Below are positions 31,943 through 42,729 of a stretch of DNA of 64,000 nt, piece by piece. How positions within the stretch are numbered: position 1 is the stretch's first letter; each line of letters begins with the position of its first letter. Below the pieces are notes generated by a model. That model did no database searches, had not been told where the DNA came from, and saw only the letters and a list, made by a program, of their open reading frames with translations. Position numbers and translations under genes: made by a program. The stretch comes from Blastobasis lacticolella (taxonomy: Eukaryota; Arthropoda; Insecta; Lepidoptera; Blastobasidae), in assembly GCA_905147135.1 (NCBI GenBank), contig LR990055.1, positions 1,984,001 through 2,048,000 on the forward strand, given 5' to 3'.

Positions 31943-32200
31943 CACAAATCTGACGAGAAGTTCGATGGTGAACCACACGTTGCAGACCAGCTCAATATAG
32001 AAGAAGGCGACATGAGGCTCGCCGTTGTCGAGCCAGGGGTCTGGAGCCTCCTCCATTGTTGTCTCGTTATCTTGCACCGTAGTATTCTCCAGCAGGAGAG
32101 GCAGAGTGGTGGCGTACGGCACCCGCAGGTCAGGGTGCGTCTTCAAGCAGAAGGAGAGGACTGACACGCAGATGAAGAAGACGGATAGGGCTGATATCAC
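31943..32200 (-). CDS. Shaw: Shaw-type voltage-gated K+ channel, exon with S1, S1-S2 loop and S2
   Basis: The exon has 86 codons in phase 0 at both ends, between a TTTGCAG acceptor (before 32200) and a GTAAGT donor (from 31942). S1 is at residues 1-19 ([20 protein letters not shown] region), followed by THPDLRVP, which is almost invariant in Shaw channels. The extracellular S1-S2 loop is acidic and carries two N-glycosylation sequons, NTT at residue 39 and NET at residue 45. S2 follows ([20 protein letters not shown]) with the acidic residues of the voltage sensor. The peptide joins the preceding exon as PPAK then VISALSVFF, matching Drosophila Shaw AKTIGVVSVFF without a gap. It is membrane-embedded. 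Function follows from the family; nothing here is disrupted. Confidence 0.97.
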
Positions 32201-32454
32201 CTGCAAAGAAGGAGAGTTTGTTTATGGCTGGAAACTATTTTATGTAAGTACCAGATATGATAAGGACTTACTAGACAACTCGATACTGAGTAATCGCCCA
32301 TCTCCACCCAGGGTCCTATCGACCTTTCGGTTTGCGGACCGCGTTCTGACGCGTGATCCCTAACCACGGGTGATGCGCACGCTTACTTGCTTGTTGTACT
32401 TTGGGCGTGCGCACTTCCACGCCTTAGTCTGATTTAGGAAGTCTTCGTGTAGTG

Positions 32455-33060
32455 TAATAAGAGTAATTCGCTTATTACACACGCCTAAATTCAGTAGACT
32501 AAATGATTCAGTTAATGAATTCAGTCAAATGTAATTGCATTTAGCAAGTTAGGATGCTACATTTAGAAGAACGTATGGTTTCTGAAGTGTGAGTTTAATC
32601 TTGTAACATTATTCACACGATTTTGTATGTTTATTAAAGAAATTAAGTATAAATATCATACTACTGCTTTTTAGATATATCAAATTTAAAATAAATATTA
32701 CTTAACATTATTCGAGAGCGACATTAACGCCAAGAATCATGTTTAGTTTTCATATAAATGTCAAGCAGTATAGTTTTCGAACGCAACATCTAAATAAAAA
32801 GTAAAACAGATTGGCGGGAATTCAAAAGTATTGCAGCCATTCTCGTACATAACACGTCCGACTCCGTGACGCTCCAACCAGTAAATTAATTTAGTAACTG
32901 AATTTAGAACAGTGTAATCAGAAGCTGCTCAATTGAGAAGCTAGTTGCTTCTGAATTTAGTCTACTGGATTTAGGTATGTGTAATAGGCGCATTTAGTCT
33001 GTCCGAGTGGCTTCGGCCGCGCTAGACTGAATATCGCGTGGTGTAATAAGAGTTAGACCG
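32455..33060. repeat. Inverted-repeat cluster with TGTAATAAG motifs
   Basis: Positions 32470-32504 and 32955-32989 are reverse complements with four mismatches in 35 bp (CAGTAGACTAAAT core). A separate perfect hairpin, GTGTAATAAG / CTTATTACAC, sits at about 32451-32480. The TGTAATA(A/G) motif recurs near 32978, 33040 and 33490. This looks like an old foldback element or a pair of related ones; its termini are not resolved. Confidence 0.55.
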
Positions 33061-33590
33061 TAAAGTCCGTGCGCAGTTCAGTGTTGCCGCTGGCCAAACA
33101 AGAAAAAGTTCGAAAACGAATAAAAAATTACCCGAATTTACACATTTTAGACAATAGTTTTCTTTTTATATGAAAAAAAATAATTTGAGTTTGATTTGAG
33201 AATGAATATTGGATATGTTGTTGTATTTGAAACCAAAGATTATTTTTTAATACATTTGCGGGTTACTAAATCTTTGTCTGAATCAGCCTGAATCATCCCA
33301 TTGCTGGGATATCTACCTACGTTTAGTAACTATATCACTATAACTGTTACTCGTACAATATTTAAATAAAGAACCAAATACCCGCTCATAGCCTTATATA
33401 CCCGAAATTGGGTAAAACCGGTTGGGTAAAATTGCCGGTACGGGACCGGCAACACTGAGTGATTTAGCTTGCGGTATTCAGCGCGGTGTAATAGCAAGCT
33501 TGTCTAATTAGTCAGTAAGACAACCCAATTAATCCCGTGGTCTAATAAGCCCTATATTTAGATTGAGCTCTAAAGGGACAGATACCACCC
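33061..33590. other. Unassigned intronic DNA
   Basis: Apart from the TGTAATA motifs noted in the cluster upstream, nothing is recognised. Confidence 0.4.
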
Positions 33591-33591
33591 T

Positions 33592-33866
33592 CGAACCCCA
33601 GTACCTGCATGTACAAATGACCTTTTCTTTTGAGTTGATCATTAACCGACGCTCTTACGGCGTGCAAAAACATCGTAATAAAACCAGCACATTTGACGCC
33701 ACTGAGTGTGTAGCTTAACTATGATACACTCTGGCCAGGTTCCGTCTTAACAGGCTCATGGCTGGTGATGGCAGTCGTTCTACTCTAATTACCTGATTTG
33801 CCATGTCCTGGATTATGGTCAAAGCGGACCCCGGGCATTAGGGAGTGAGAGCACAACCGGGATATA
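33592..33866 (+). repeat. SINE-B, copy 8
   Basis: A plus-strand copy missing most of its head, with the body blocks ACCGACGCTCTTACGGCGTG, GGTTCCGTCTTAACAGGCTC and CAATTACC-like CTCTAATTACCTGATTTGCC. It ends at ACAACCGGGATATAT without the usual tail. Confidence 0.8.
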
Positions 33867-33974
33867 TATACATCTCAGATTAAGACCATCTCCCATAATG
33901 GATCGAGGTTGATGGAATCTCAGAACACAGTTTCTTCTGTGGCCATCGCATTTTTGTGGCGGGTGCAATCTATA

Positions 33975-34165
33975 GGTCATCATCATCGTACTAGCGCTCA
34001 TCGCGGCCTCTGCTAGGGTCCGCTTTCCTACTCAATCTTCTCCACTTCGCCCGGTCTTCGGCATCCTCTCGTCGTAAGCCGTTGGCTCGCGCATTCGACT
34101 CCGCGATGTCAATCCATCGCTTCTTGGGTCGCACACGGGGCCTCTTTCCTTTTTCCGGTGCAATC
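33975..34165 (-). pseudogene. RTE-type C-terminal relic
   Basis: Read on the minus strand, codons across 34005-34160 give a PRVRPKKRWIDIAE-like segment (disguised by shifts), an ANGLRREDAEDRAKW-like segment and a KADP end, followed by a short (GAT)n tail. This is the DRxKWRxLxRKADP ending of RTE-clade ORFs. Two indels disrupt the frame. Confidence 0.6.
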
Positions 34166-34189
34166 TATAGGTATTTGTTTATATACTAT

Positions 34190-34335
34190 ACTTGTGGACT
34201 CGGCCGACTTCGTTCGAGTACACCTAAAGTAGGTGAACGAAACCCTACCTACTTTTTTTGTTGCTTAGATACCTTCCTCTTGAATCACTCTATCTATTGT
34301 TGAAAACCGTATTAAATCCGTAGCGTAGTTGAAAA
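34190..34335 (+). repeat. Family K repeat, copy
   Basis: From GTGGACTCGGCCGACTTCGT through TTGAATCACTCTATCTATTG to CCGTAGCGTAGTTGAAAAT. Confidence 0.55.
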
Positions 34336-34341
34336 TTTGAC

Positions 34342-34612
34342 AATCTGAGTGGTTCAGTGGTCAACATGCCATGTCTGTCAAGCAAGAGGTCCTGGGTACG
34401 ATTCCCGGCCGAGCAGAAATTGAAATGATAAATTTTAATTTCTATTACGGGTCTGGGTGTTCTATGTATAATAAGTATGTTTTTAATAAGTATATAAGTA
34501 GTTTATCAGTTATCTAGCACCCATAACACAAGCTTTGCTTACTTTGGGGCTAGATTGCGCTGTGTGAATTTGTCCACGATTATTTAATTTAATTTTAATT
34601 TATTTAATTTAA
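34342..34612 (+). repeat. SINE-A, copy 7 (full length)
   Basis: Complete: head GAGTGGTTCAGTGGTCAACA and GGGTACGATTCCCGGCCGAG, body TCTATTACGGGTCTGGGTGT to GGGGCTAGATTGCGCTGTGT, and an AT-rich tail. Confidence 0.9.
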
Positions 34613-34614
34613 AA

Positions 34615-35305
34615 AATATCTAAGCTTATATAGATACATACACAGATGCCTACATGGATACATACATTAGCCACATAGGGATAGACGGCGAAAAGCGACA
34701 TTGTTTTATACTATCCTCTAATAATAAAAATGGCCAAACCAAACAAACGACGTGGAAAACCGAATCTGTAAGAGAGCCCGGTTGTCAGAGCAAACAACTT
34801 TTTGTCCACAAAAAGTCTATACATTACCGTAAGAGCCCCTCCTTTTCTAAATTGTGTTTACTTAGTAACGACAATGGGATGGACGAAGACGCTATCTGAG
34901 AGATATAGCGGTACGATCCTGTCATATAACAGTCGCCCAAAAAAATGTCGCGGTTCTGACAGAAGCTTTCAAAGACGATAGTATTGACGAAAATACTATT
35001 GTCATTGCATCTGCTTAGACCTACAACGCAATAACTATTCATAATAATTCATAATTCATAATCATTTATTTGCTATAAACATGGTCTTAGAGAACCTGAC
35101 ACTTCGCTTTACTAATGTGTGCAAATATAATGAATAACACCCACGAGGTATCAAATCTGTACGAGTATAAGTATGTACAGTCCATGTTTTTTCCAATTAC
35201 ACTAATACAACTTTCCTTTTTGTATATGCCTCAGGCATTTTGTTGCGCGATACAAATATATTATGCTCGTAATAATTTAATTAATGTTTTGAATTTTTTT
35301 TTGTT
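34615..35305. other. Unassigned intronic DNA
   Basis: No gene. A short family-K-like tail (GCGAAAAGCGACATTGTTTT) is at about 34685-34715. Confidence 0.4.
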
Positions 35306-35309
35306 ACCC

Positions 35310-35755
35310 TCTGACATACGAGCAGACAGCCCAGCTGATGGTAAGCGGCAACTGTTGCCTATAACATATTATTGTTGCCTCCACCGCTCGTTAAAGCTCC
35401 TTTCAGCTTATCTAAGGTTAGCTGTAAGAAATCCCATTGTGGGATAAGCCCGCCTTTGCAATGTATTTTATATCACTTTTGTTATATAGTTCTAAGGTAT
35501 TTAATGCAATAAAGAGTTTACGTACATACATACATACATACATACATACCCGATTCATGCATTTAGGTTGCAAGCGACAAAAATGTAGAACCGCAGGTGC
35601 GTTGTCAAAATGAGGACTAAGATGAAATTCTTCAAGCTTGTAATTGTGCACACAACAATACAAGCATCGTTGCTTGGCAGCAGAATTAGATAATGTGGTG
35701 GAACTCACTCAGGCGGACTCCTCAGGCTTTACAGAGTCCTGCCACCTGATATTGG
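35310..35755 (-). repeat. Repeat E, copy 6, with inserted unrelated segment and (CATA)n run
   Basis: The two ends (CAGACAGCCCAGCTGATGGT at 35330 and CAGAGTCCTGCCACCTGATA at 35738) are family ends. The middle includes about 150 bp not present in other copies and a (CATA)n microsatellite at 35523-35550. Confidence 0.6.
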
Positions 35756-35759
35756 GATC

Positions 35760-36625
35760 TGTTCGTGACAACGGGGACCTGTCTGTGAATACGACGGATT
35801 GTCTTTATTTTCAGATACTCCATCTACCTTTATGTTTAAAAAATCGTTTACTATATAAATATAACAAGGAGCTGGCGAACAAAGCGGTATAATTACGCTT
35901 CCGGTCAAAATACTTTTATTAATCCGGAGGTTTTAGGTCCACTGAATACGAATCTCATTTCTCATCGAAAACTCATTTCCAATTAAAATGGCTTAAAATT
36001 GTTAAAATTGCATCCAAAGTTCGTGGTTTCGATCATAACGGCATAATTACTATGTAATTTTAAAATTTTTGATCGAAACAATTTTTAGTCCTGCTCCTGT
36101 AAAAATAATGAATTTCATGTAATTATGCCGTTTTGTTAGCAAGCTCTCATGATTAAATTATGAGGACTAGAAACCGTACAGGAAAAAGTGTACCTGCGCC
36201 CCAAACAAGAATGTAACGAAAATAAATAAATGATCATAATAATCAAGGCAGAGATCAAGGCCAGAGTAAATAGGTTGGTTTTACAAAGCTTTGCTCCATC
36301 TTGAACCAAATGGATATTTACTATTAGGTGTTCATAATTTTCACGAAATACAGCCGTAAGCTTATTACTACTCTTTCCCACGCACCAGATTAAGATACGG
36401 TTTTCATTATCATTTAGATAACTTTTTCCGGAAGGTTTATGTTACGCCTAAACCACTGAATATATCTAGATAAAAGGCCAGGATATTATAGCCATCTGAG
36501 AAAGGAATAAAAAAAATTAATATTTTCTTCAATTATTTTGTCGGGCGACCTAAGATGTTTGAGACATGCAAGCCCACGAAAACTATTCAAAGCACCGTTC
36601 CAAGGACTCTTAAAACGGAGCTCTA
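35760..36625. other. Unassigned intronic DNA
   Basis: No gene or recognised repeat. Confidence 0.4.
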
Positions 36626-36629
36626 AATT

Positions 36630-37165
36630 TTACGTCGGTGAGTACCACCGTCTTGTCTATTCATACCGCCAAACAACGATGCTGGCATTGTTGGGCAAAC
36701 AGGCAAGCGGGCCACCTGAAGGAAAGTGGTCACCACTGCCTATAGACATTAGCAACACCGAGACTATCGCCAATGCGTTGCACACCTCTATAACACGTTA
36801 CTCTGGCAGCAAAAAGGCAAATATCCCTCCACTGCCAAAGCCACGGTTACCCAAATTCCCACCCCATGGAGCTCTGGAAACCTTACTCACCGGCAGAAAC
36901 ACAATCCTTTTTAAAAGAGTATTGTTTAGCTGCGGTATTCTGTAAGGTGGAGGTACTTTCCCAGTTGGGCGGCTCCAATTCGAACGGGATACCCCGCTAT
37001 GCCCTACCTCTCTAGGTTTGAGGGATAAGGATGCCAGCACAATTATAGGCATGAGGCATTTCATGTTAGTACTCACAGTGGCAATGCACCTGCGATTTTG
37101 TGTTTTTGTTGACTGCAACCTAAATGCGTGAATCGTTTATATTGTCTGCTCGTTTGGTTCTCCGT
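36630..37165 (+). repeat. Repeat E, copy 7, split by repeat C copy 3
   Basis: Repeat E begins at CCACCGTCTTGTCTATTCAT and reaches GCTGGCATTGTTG. A minus-strand repeat C occupies about 36690-37017. Repeat E then resumes at GGTTTGAGGGATAAGGATGC and ends near TGTCTGCTCGTTTGG. Repeat C therefore inserted later. Confidence 0.75.
36690..37017 (-). repeat. Repeat C, copy 3
   Basis: Minus-strand copy, starting (at high coordinate) with the family boundary AGAGAGGTAGGGCATAGCGG. It lacks the last part of the family 3' end including the poly(A). Confidence 0.85.
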
Positions 37166-37169
37166 AGCA

Positions 37170-37670
37170 TGTAAAAAGTTACTAGTTAGTCTTTCACTAA
37201 CTAACGTTAACTTATGTTATACAAAATAAAGTTACGTGTAATCTCATAGAAAAATCTTACAATTTTCCTACAGATGTTGCTATCAATTTAGTTTGGATTT
37301 TCTCATCATTCATTCTCACTGCGTGGTTGGTTTGGTTACACGGAATTTGACAGAAAGCGACCCATCTCACATTTTTTTATATAAAACAGCGCATTTCATT
37401 GGTAAAGAAAAACTCGGTTGCCCACGGAAAGCTGTGTCATCTATCATTACTTTGTGTGAGACGTCGGAGGTTCTGGTTTGCAAGTAATAAGGTGTAGGCG
37501 ACGTGTTTTGGCTGGGAAAAGTATCAGGGCACCTTTGAGAAGATTTTATGGATTTAGTATGAAAGGAAATACTCGGGGTACTATGTAGAACAAAATAAAT
37601 AAAATAGAAAATGGCATAACCCTGCACTGATTGATGAATGATGATTGTAAAACTGATGATCTTGCGCAAA
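37170..37670. other. Unassigned intronic DNA
   Basis: No gene or recognised repeat. Confidence 0.4.
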
Positions 37671-38024
37671 TTAAGAGAGGTAGGGCATAGCGGGGTATCT
37701 CGTTCGAATTGGAGCCGCCCGACTGGGGAAGTACCTCCACCTTACAGAATATCGCAGCTAAATAATACTCTTTTAAATAGTATTGTGTTTCTGCCGGTGA
37801 GTAAGGTTTCCAGTGCTCCATGGGGTGGGGATTTGGGGAACCGTGGCTTTGGCAGTGGAGTGGCATTTGCTTTTTGCTGCCAGAGCAACGTGTTATAGAG
37901 GTGGGCAACGCATTAGCGATACTCTTGGTGTTGCTAATGTCTATAGGCAGTGGTGACCACTTTCCATCAGGTGGCCCGCTTGCCTGTTTGCCTACCGTAT
38001 GACATAAAAAAAAAAAAAAAAAAA
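37671..38024 (+). repeat. Repeat C, copy 4 (intact, A tract)
   Basis: Complete, from AAGAGAGGTAGGGCATAGCG to TATGACAT followed by about 18 A. It differs from the copy at 57491 at about four positions over 335 bp. AAATTAA flanks the left border and recurs after the A tract, a possible target duplication of low complexity. It has no evident ORF of its own. Confidence 0.92.
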
Positions 38025-38044
38025 TTAAAAAAAACACACATACA

Positions 38045-38125
38045 TCGCCATTTTGCCCCAAAGTAAGCAAAGCTTGTGTTATGGGTGTTAGATAACTGAT
38101 AAACTACTTATATACTTTTCCCTGA
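38045..38125 (-). repeat. SINE-A fragment, copy 8
   Basis: A short minus-strand piece of the SINE-A 3' body (CCAAAGTAAGCAAAGCTTGT, GGTGTTAGATAACTGATAAA), immediately after repeat C copy 4. Confidence 0.8.
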
Positions 38126-38538
38126 CTAATAATTCACTCTATACTGTTTAAGGATCTGACCAGATCTCACAAACGCGCGGCAAATTAGCTGTTGCTACAA
38201 CGAAACGCACCCAATATTGTACTAATGGGTGCTACATAATATCCTATTATAATATTATAAATGAGAATGTTTGTGTGTGCTCTCAACACGCCTAATTGGA
38301 TGTAATTTTGTAGTAAATTAGATTAGGGTCTGAAATTACAAATTAGACACTTTTAGCCCCCACCCCTCTCCGGGTGGGTCCCTCCCCTCTTCCCCGAATA
38401 TAGAGTAGTATACGTAGATGGAAATATTCAAACCCGTAAGAGAAATTAACTCTGCGTAGCCGACATTAATAATTAACCACTCAGGTAGTCGGCTATAACG
38501 TCTTTCAGAACTTACAAATAATTAATTAAATACAAAGC
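38126..38538. other. Unassigned intronic DNA
   Basis: At about 38265-38400 lies sequence of the type that begins TATTATAAATGAGAATGTTTGTGTGTG, a style of repeat frequent in Lepidoptera. I cannot define borders. Confidence 0.35.
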
Positions 38539-38541
38539 ATT

Positions 38542-38720
38542 ATGGCCAAAGTCCACAAATCATTTATGGGCCAATGTGTACGCTTTTATAATAAGGTTCC
38601 AACAGATATACAGAATTTATCATTGAATAAATTTAATAAAGTCACTATAAAAAACAAATTATGTCAAAAAAGTAAGTTATTATAGTATATCTTATATTTC
38701 TTGATTGTGTGCAATAAATA
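38542..38720 (+). pseudogene. Retroelement C-terminal relic (KSFMGQCVRFYNKVP)
   Basis: An open frame of about 47 codons reads HKSFMGQCVRFYNKVPTDIQ and then NLSLNKFNK, ending at a stop near 38685. It is followed by an (AATA)-rich tail with TGCAATAAATAGTTAAATAAA. The pattern RFYNKVPxxIxxLxLxxF is a variant of the LWNxLP C-terminal block of non-LTR RTs. There is no RT core here. Confidence 0.6.
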
Positions 38721-38942
38721 GTTAAATAAATATCTGAATATGAAAATGACAAAAGTCCATGGGACTGAACTGCTGTTCTATACAGGTATTTACTTTGAAG
38801 TTAGTATCTAGGACAAATAATGTATGCACATAAGACATGTTAAAAATAAAGAATTAACGTAGTCTCTGTGGGTTTCTTGCCGTTTCTTTCCCCCACGGAA
38901 GCGGCGTTCCTTCCTTTCACACACATGGTGACTTCTGTTTGC

Positions 38943-39130
38943 GGTTGGGTAGGGGTAGGGTAGTAGTAGAGTAGGGATAGGGAAGGGGTATGATGGTGGT
39001 AGGGAAGGGGTAAGATAGTGGTAGGGTAGGGGTAAGATAGTGGTAGGGTAGGGTTAAGGCAGTGGGAGAATACGGTAGGGGTAAGCTAGGGGTAGGGTAG
39101 GGATAGGATAGAGTAGGGTGGGAGCAGCTA
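38943..39130 (+). repeat. Degenerate G-rich minisatellite, GGTAGGG-type units
   Basis: About 190 bp of irregular GGTAGGGGTA/GGGTAG units on the plus strand, with many runs of three or more G. It is not the insect telomere repeat TTAGG. In the channel pre-mRNA (minus strand) this would be a pyrimidine-rich CCCTACC tract. Confidence 0.85.
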
Positions 39131-39175
39131 CCTATCACTTGCAGCATGTGTGATGGCCGTGTGGTGTCCGGCCGA

Positions 39176-39405
39176 GTAGAATAGCACCAACCCCTTACAC
39201 TCATGGGTGTCGTACAAGGCGACTAATGTTTTCGAGGCAAAAGATCAAGAGTCTGCGTAGTCTGGAAAATGGGCAGCAGCATTTTCCATTGTATTATTTA
39301 AACACTGCGATCTCCAAGCGTGGAGATTATGGCAATACCCTTCCCTTTCGTGGGAGAGGCCCTAAGTCCTGCAGTGGACTGTTACGGGCTGTGATGATGA
39401 TGTGT
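39176..39405 (+). repeat. Repeat D, copy 3 (diverged, (GAT)n tail)
   Basis: Starts at AGAATAGCACCAACCCCTTA and ends CTGTGATGATGATG, matching repeat D in its plus orientation. It is more diverged than the 10.3-kb and 62.1-kb copies. Confidence 0.7.
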
Positions 39406-39785
39406 GATGCACGCTCACTTAAAAGTCTGTCCGGCGGTGGCGTGGGGGCCTGGTCGCTCTTTTCCCTCAAATATGGTTGAATTGGACGACGGCTGGGCCC
39501 TGCGTTATACTCGTGAACGGGTTCTGCCTTGGTGGACTGGCTTACCCTTGCTGTAGTTTAAGGTGGTTTTTCTTAATTTTACAAAACGTACTTATATAAT
39601 ATATTGAGCGTGGTCTGGCTCTGCCTGGCATTTAGATCCGGTCGTGACTGGCGTGGGGTGGGTTTGCTGCGGCCATTAGCGGCCAGCGTGGCACTGTGTG
39701 CTTCCTTCCTACCCCCCTCCTTTTTGACGATTGAAAGAGACATTTAATGTCCTAATCAATCAATAAATTTTGAATTTTAAAAATC
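39406..39785 (+). repeat. 3' untranslated tail of a non-LTR element
   Basis: The last part (CCCCCCTCCTTTTTGACGATTG to AATAAATTTTGAATTTTAAA) matches the tail at 5640-5750. The upstream 300 bp is moderately GC-rich, noncoding and unique in the window. Confidence 0.5.
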
Positions 39786-39789
39786 ATAA

Positions 39790-40135
39790 CATACGAGCGG
39801 TTAATCCCAGCTTCTACCAGGATTTCCTTTCTTTCTTCTACACTTTACCCAATCTTCAGCATTCTCATTGAAAGGTGGCTCTCGCATCCGTCTCGAATTT
39901 TCGAAAATTCTAACATACTTTTACCCTTCATAGAATTACGCTGAGGCCGGGCCAGTTCGGTCCGCTGTCACATCGCCCTACTTTCCATTTCCGTAAATTC
40001 AATTTTTAATTATTTTGGATGTGTGTTTGGACCATATAAAGATTTGTCTTTGTCTTATTCGTATTCTTTATTTTACAGAAACATGCCATTATGATACAGT
40101 CTGGTTAAATAGATGACAAAGGCGAACTTAACTCA
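39790..40135. other. Unassigned intronic DNA
   Basis: No gene or recognised repeat. Confidence 0.4.
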
Positions 40136-40139
40136 TCAA

Positions 40140-40520
40140 TTGTATATAAGTAATTTATCAGTTATCTAATACCCATAACACAAGCTTTACGTGTGAATTT
40201 GTAATAAAAAAAATCATCTTGGCGTTAATGTCCCGAATGTGCTCTCGCACACGAGGTCCCGGGGTCCGCCTTGACCATGATCCAGGATTCGACAGGTCAG
40301 GTAATTACAGTGGAGCGACTGCCGTCTGACCTCCATGACCCTGCTACCAGGGGAACCTGACCAGATTGGATCATGGTTATACATCCAGTCGCCTGAATGT
40401 GAAGGTTTCATCACCATGTTTTCCCTCACCGTAATAGCATCGGTTAGCATTCAGCTAATGTAATAACTCAGAAAAGAGTCGCTGTGTGAATTTGTACCAG
40501 CATATATTTATTTATTTTAT
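40140..40520 (+). repeat. SINE-A, copy 9, split by SINE-B copy 9
   Basis: The SINE-A body is at 40140-40203 (missing the block between CAAGCTTT and GTGTGAATTTG) and its tail at 40484-40520. GTGTGAATTTGTA is present on both sides of the inserted SINE-B (40191-40203 and 40484-40496), a 13-bp target duplication. Confidence 0.88.
40208..40483 (-). repeat. SINE-B, copy 9 (5'-truncated, inserted in SINE-A)
   Basis: Minus-strand copy whose tail (GCCAAGATGATTTTTTT-like, read on minus) abuts the left duplication. Its 5' end stops at GACTCTTTTCTGAGTT, short of the tRNA-like head. 5' truncation with flanking 13-bp duplications is as expected for LINE-driven insertion. Confidence 0.9.
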
Positions 40521-40524
40521 TGAG

Positions 40525-42630
40525 TTTTCTACCCAGTTTATGTTTACTTATTACAGAAACCTATACTTGTAGTTTTAGTATTCATAAATAATATCTAGGT
40601 TATAAATAGCGACTCGGCTATTAACGCCATACGAATAAATAAATAAGAATTCTGTTTTTATTACAGAAGACAGTAAAGTACGTAACTCAATCCTTGGGTC
40701 GGGGTAATACCACCGTGCCCTTAAATCTCTATAACCCTCTGGGCCATATAATTTGTCATAATATTGTGACAAGCGAATGTTTAGTGGCGGACCGTTGGGA
40801 ACTGCTTATAATACATATTTGCTTGAGAGTTATGATTATACCTACCTCGAATTTTGAATAGGGAATTGGAAGTTACAACGGATATTTTCGTGATATTTGT
40901 ACGTAGAGGAATAAGTTACAGACAGTTAGATTTTGTAGTTGATAAAATATGTAACATTTATTAATGTTCCAGTGTAATGTGTGTTGGCTTTTGTGTACTG
41001 TCTACCCACTTACACAAATAGTTAGCGCCATAACGTTAAACGCATTGGCACCGCGTAGCAACCGGGCAGAAAACGACCAGTCTACCCGGTTCAAGTTGGT
41101 AAGTAATTTAGCTAAAATTAAGTCGTCGGTCCACTTCAACTCCGCGTGTAAACAGCCACATAAGTAATAAGTAGAAGCCGGACCTCTCGCTTACGAGTCG
41201 GATACCGTAACTACTTGGCCTTACATTTTACGACCTCGAACCAGCCCGTATCAATCCTACATATTAGGTATGAAAAACTCTCCACTAATAATTATGGAAC
41301 AGGTTAAAGTCCAGTAATGAAAGCTGACGTTGAAGTTTTATGTTTGAGTTCAGGATTACGTGTAGTAGGAAGCCACGGAGTTTACTTAGATTCTGCAAAA
41401 TAGTTGGAAATTCACAGAGTTTAGAATTCGAAGTGAGAGAACAGTGAGAGGAGCTATTACCTAATTTTGTACAGCATTAGTCGACTTTCGACATTCGCTG
41501 ACTTTCTGTGGACATTTCTGCTTGTCTGCCTGAATAGTCTTTAACGTAATTCGCCACATAACTTTCAACTACAGATTATACTTATCATATTGTGATAATT
41601 TTGTCTGCGCGAACTTGTATAAAACTAGCAACCTGCCCCGACTTCGCACGGATCTTCTCGGGTTTTCTCTAATAGAAATATTCAATTCAATTCAATTGAC
41701 AATTGACGAATTGATTCAATTGAATTGAATTGTTTTCTCTACTAGAATTAGACCACGCTAGGTCCGAATCGCTTACTAAAAAAAATCTCTGTTTGGCAAC
41801 TTGTGCTAAGTTTTTTAGACGTCAACGAACGTCATTCATAAGAATCATAACAAACAATTTGATTTCTGTAGAATGGCAGATTTTCGTGAGTTATGAAAAA
41901 TATTATTAAATAATGGGCAAAACAATTAAGAGGAAGTGTGGGAGATAATTTTAAGCATGATCAATATTTGAAGCAAACTAAGAGTACAAGTTCAAACTAA
42001 TAGTGACCAAATAACTGAATGTTTACAATAAGGACTGACAAGGACAAATTATCCCCAGATTATTGCCATGTCCACACTTTATAATTTTTACTACTGTCAG
42101 TCAATACGGACTTATCGTGGTCCTATTATTTATACAAAGAAATAAGCAACAAGGCCGCCTTTTGCTGTTACTTTGTGCTTTGTATCAAAGTGTTTTGGCA
42201 ATAAACTATTTTCATTCACTCATTCGTTCGTCGTAAAAGAAAACAAACCTACCCATCTGTACCCTAACAGGTACTATCATTTGTCCAGTTAACAGTAAAC
42301 CTGCTCACAGCTGCGATAGTTAAGTAGGTACTCAGGACTTAGCACAATCCGTGAGTTGTTTACCAACTGACCCTATTATCCGGGAGAGACGTGGTCCAGG
42401 GATGACAAATCCATTAGGGCTACGCGGCGCTTTCTATTTTGTTATTTTAGCGAATAGTGTCTTTAGTGTTATTCAATATTTGGACTATAAATAGTTATAA
42501 AAGAAATTGATAATTAAGAATAACTGTTCCCACTGTTCTTATGAAATATGGATTTATTTTAATTTTTACTAATATTTTTAATTTATGTACAATATATAAT
42601 ACATTTAAAAATATATTTTTTCATTTTTCC
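40525..42630. other. Mostly unassigned intronic DNA
   Basis: No gene. Small pieces are a SINE-B head remnant at about 41176-41222 (CCGGACCTCTCGCTTACGAG), a family-K piece at about 41630-41670, and a perfect 17-bp inverted repeat (CAATTCAATTCAATTGA and its complement) at about 41680-41733. Nothing else is recognised. Confidence 0.45.
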
Positions 42631-42632
42631 AG

Positions 42633-42728
42633 CGCATAAGCCTCGCTATTCATCGGGGCAATGCGACTCGCCATCTGGGCACTTTTCCAAACTCGGAGGA
42701 CCTGGTTCAAATATTTCATCTCTAGTTT
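42633..42728 (+). pseudogene. Retroelement C-terminal relic, family G copy 1
   Basis: The frame RISLAIHRGNATRHLGTFPN then SEDLVQIFHL to a stop at 42726-42728. It is the same protein end as at 45532-45637 and 50691-50804 (xxAIQRGNAAxxLGT). Confidence 0.65.
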
Positions 42729-42729
42729 A

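Noticed and set aside
35523..35550. Possible CRISPR-like or satellite array
   Set aside because: It is a simple (CATA)n microsatellite, and the window is eukaryotic. No repeat-spacer structure was found anywhere.
36538..36945. Plus-strand 135-codon frame
   Set aside because: It runs through repeat E and antisense repeat C; shared with other repeat C copies and without a domain.
38943..39130. Interstitial telomere repeat
   Set aside because: Insect telomere repeat is TTAGG; the unit here is GGTAGGG-like and irregular.
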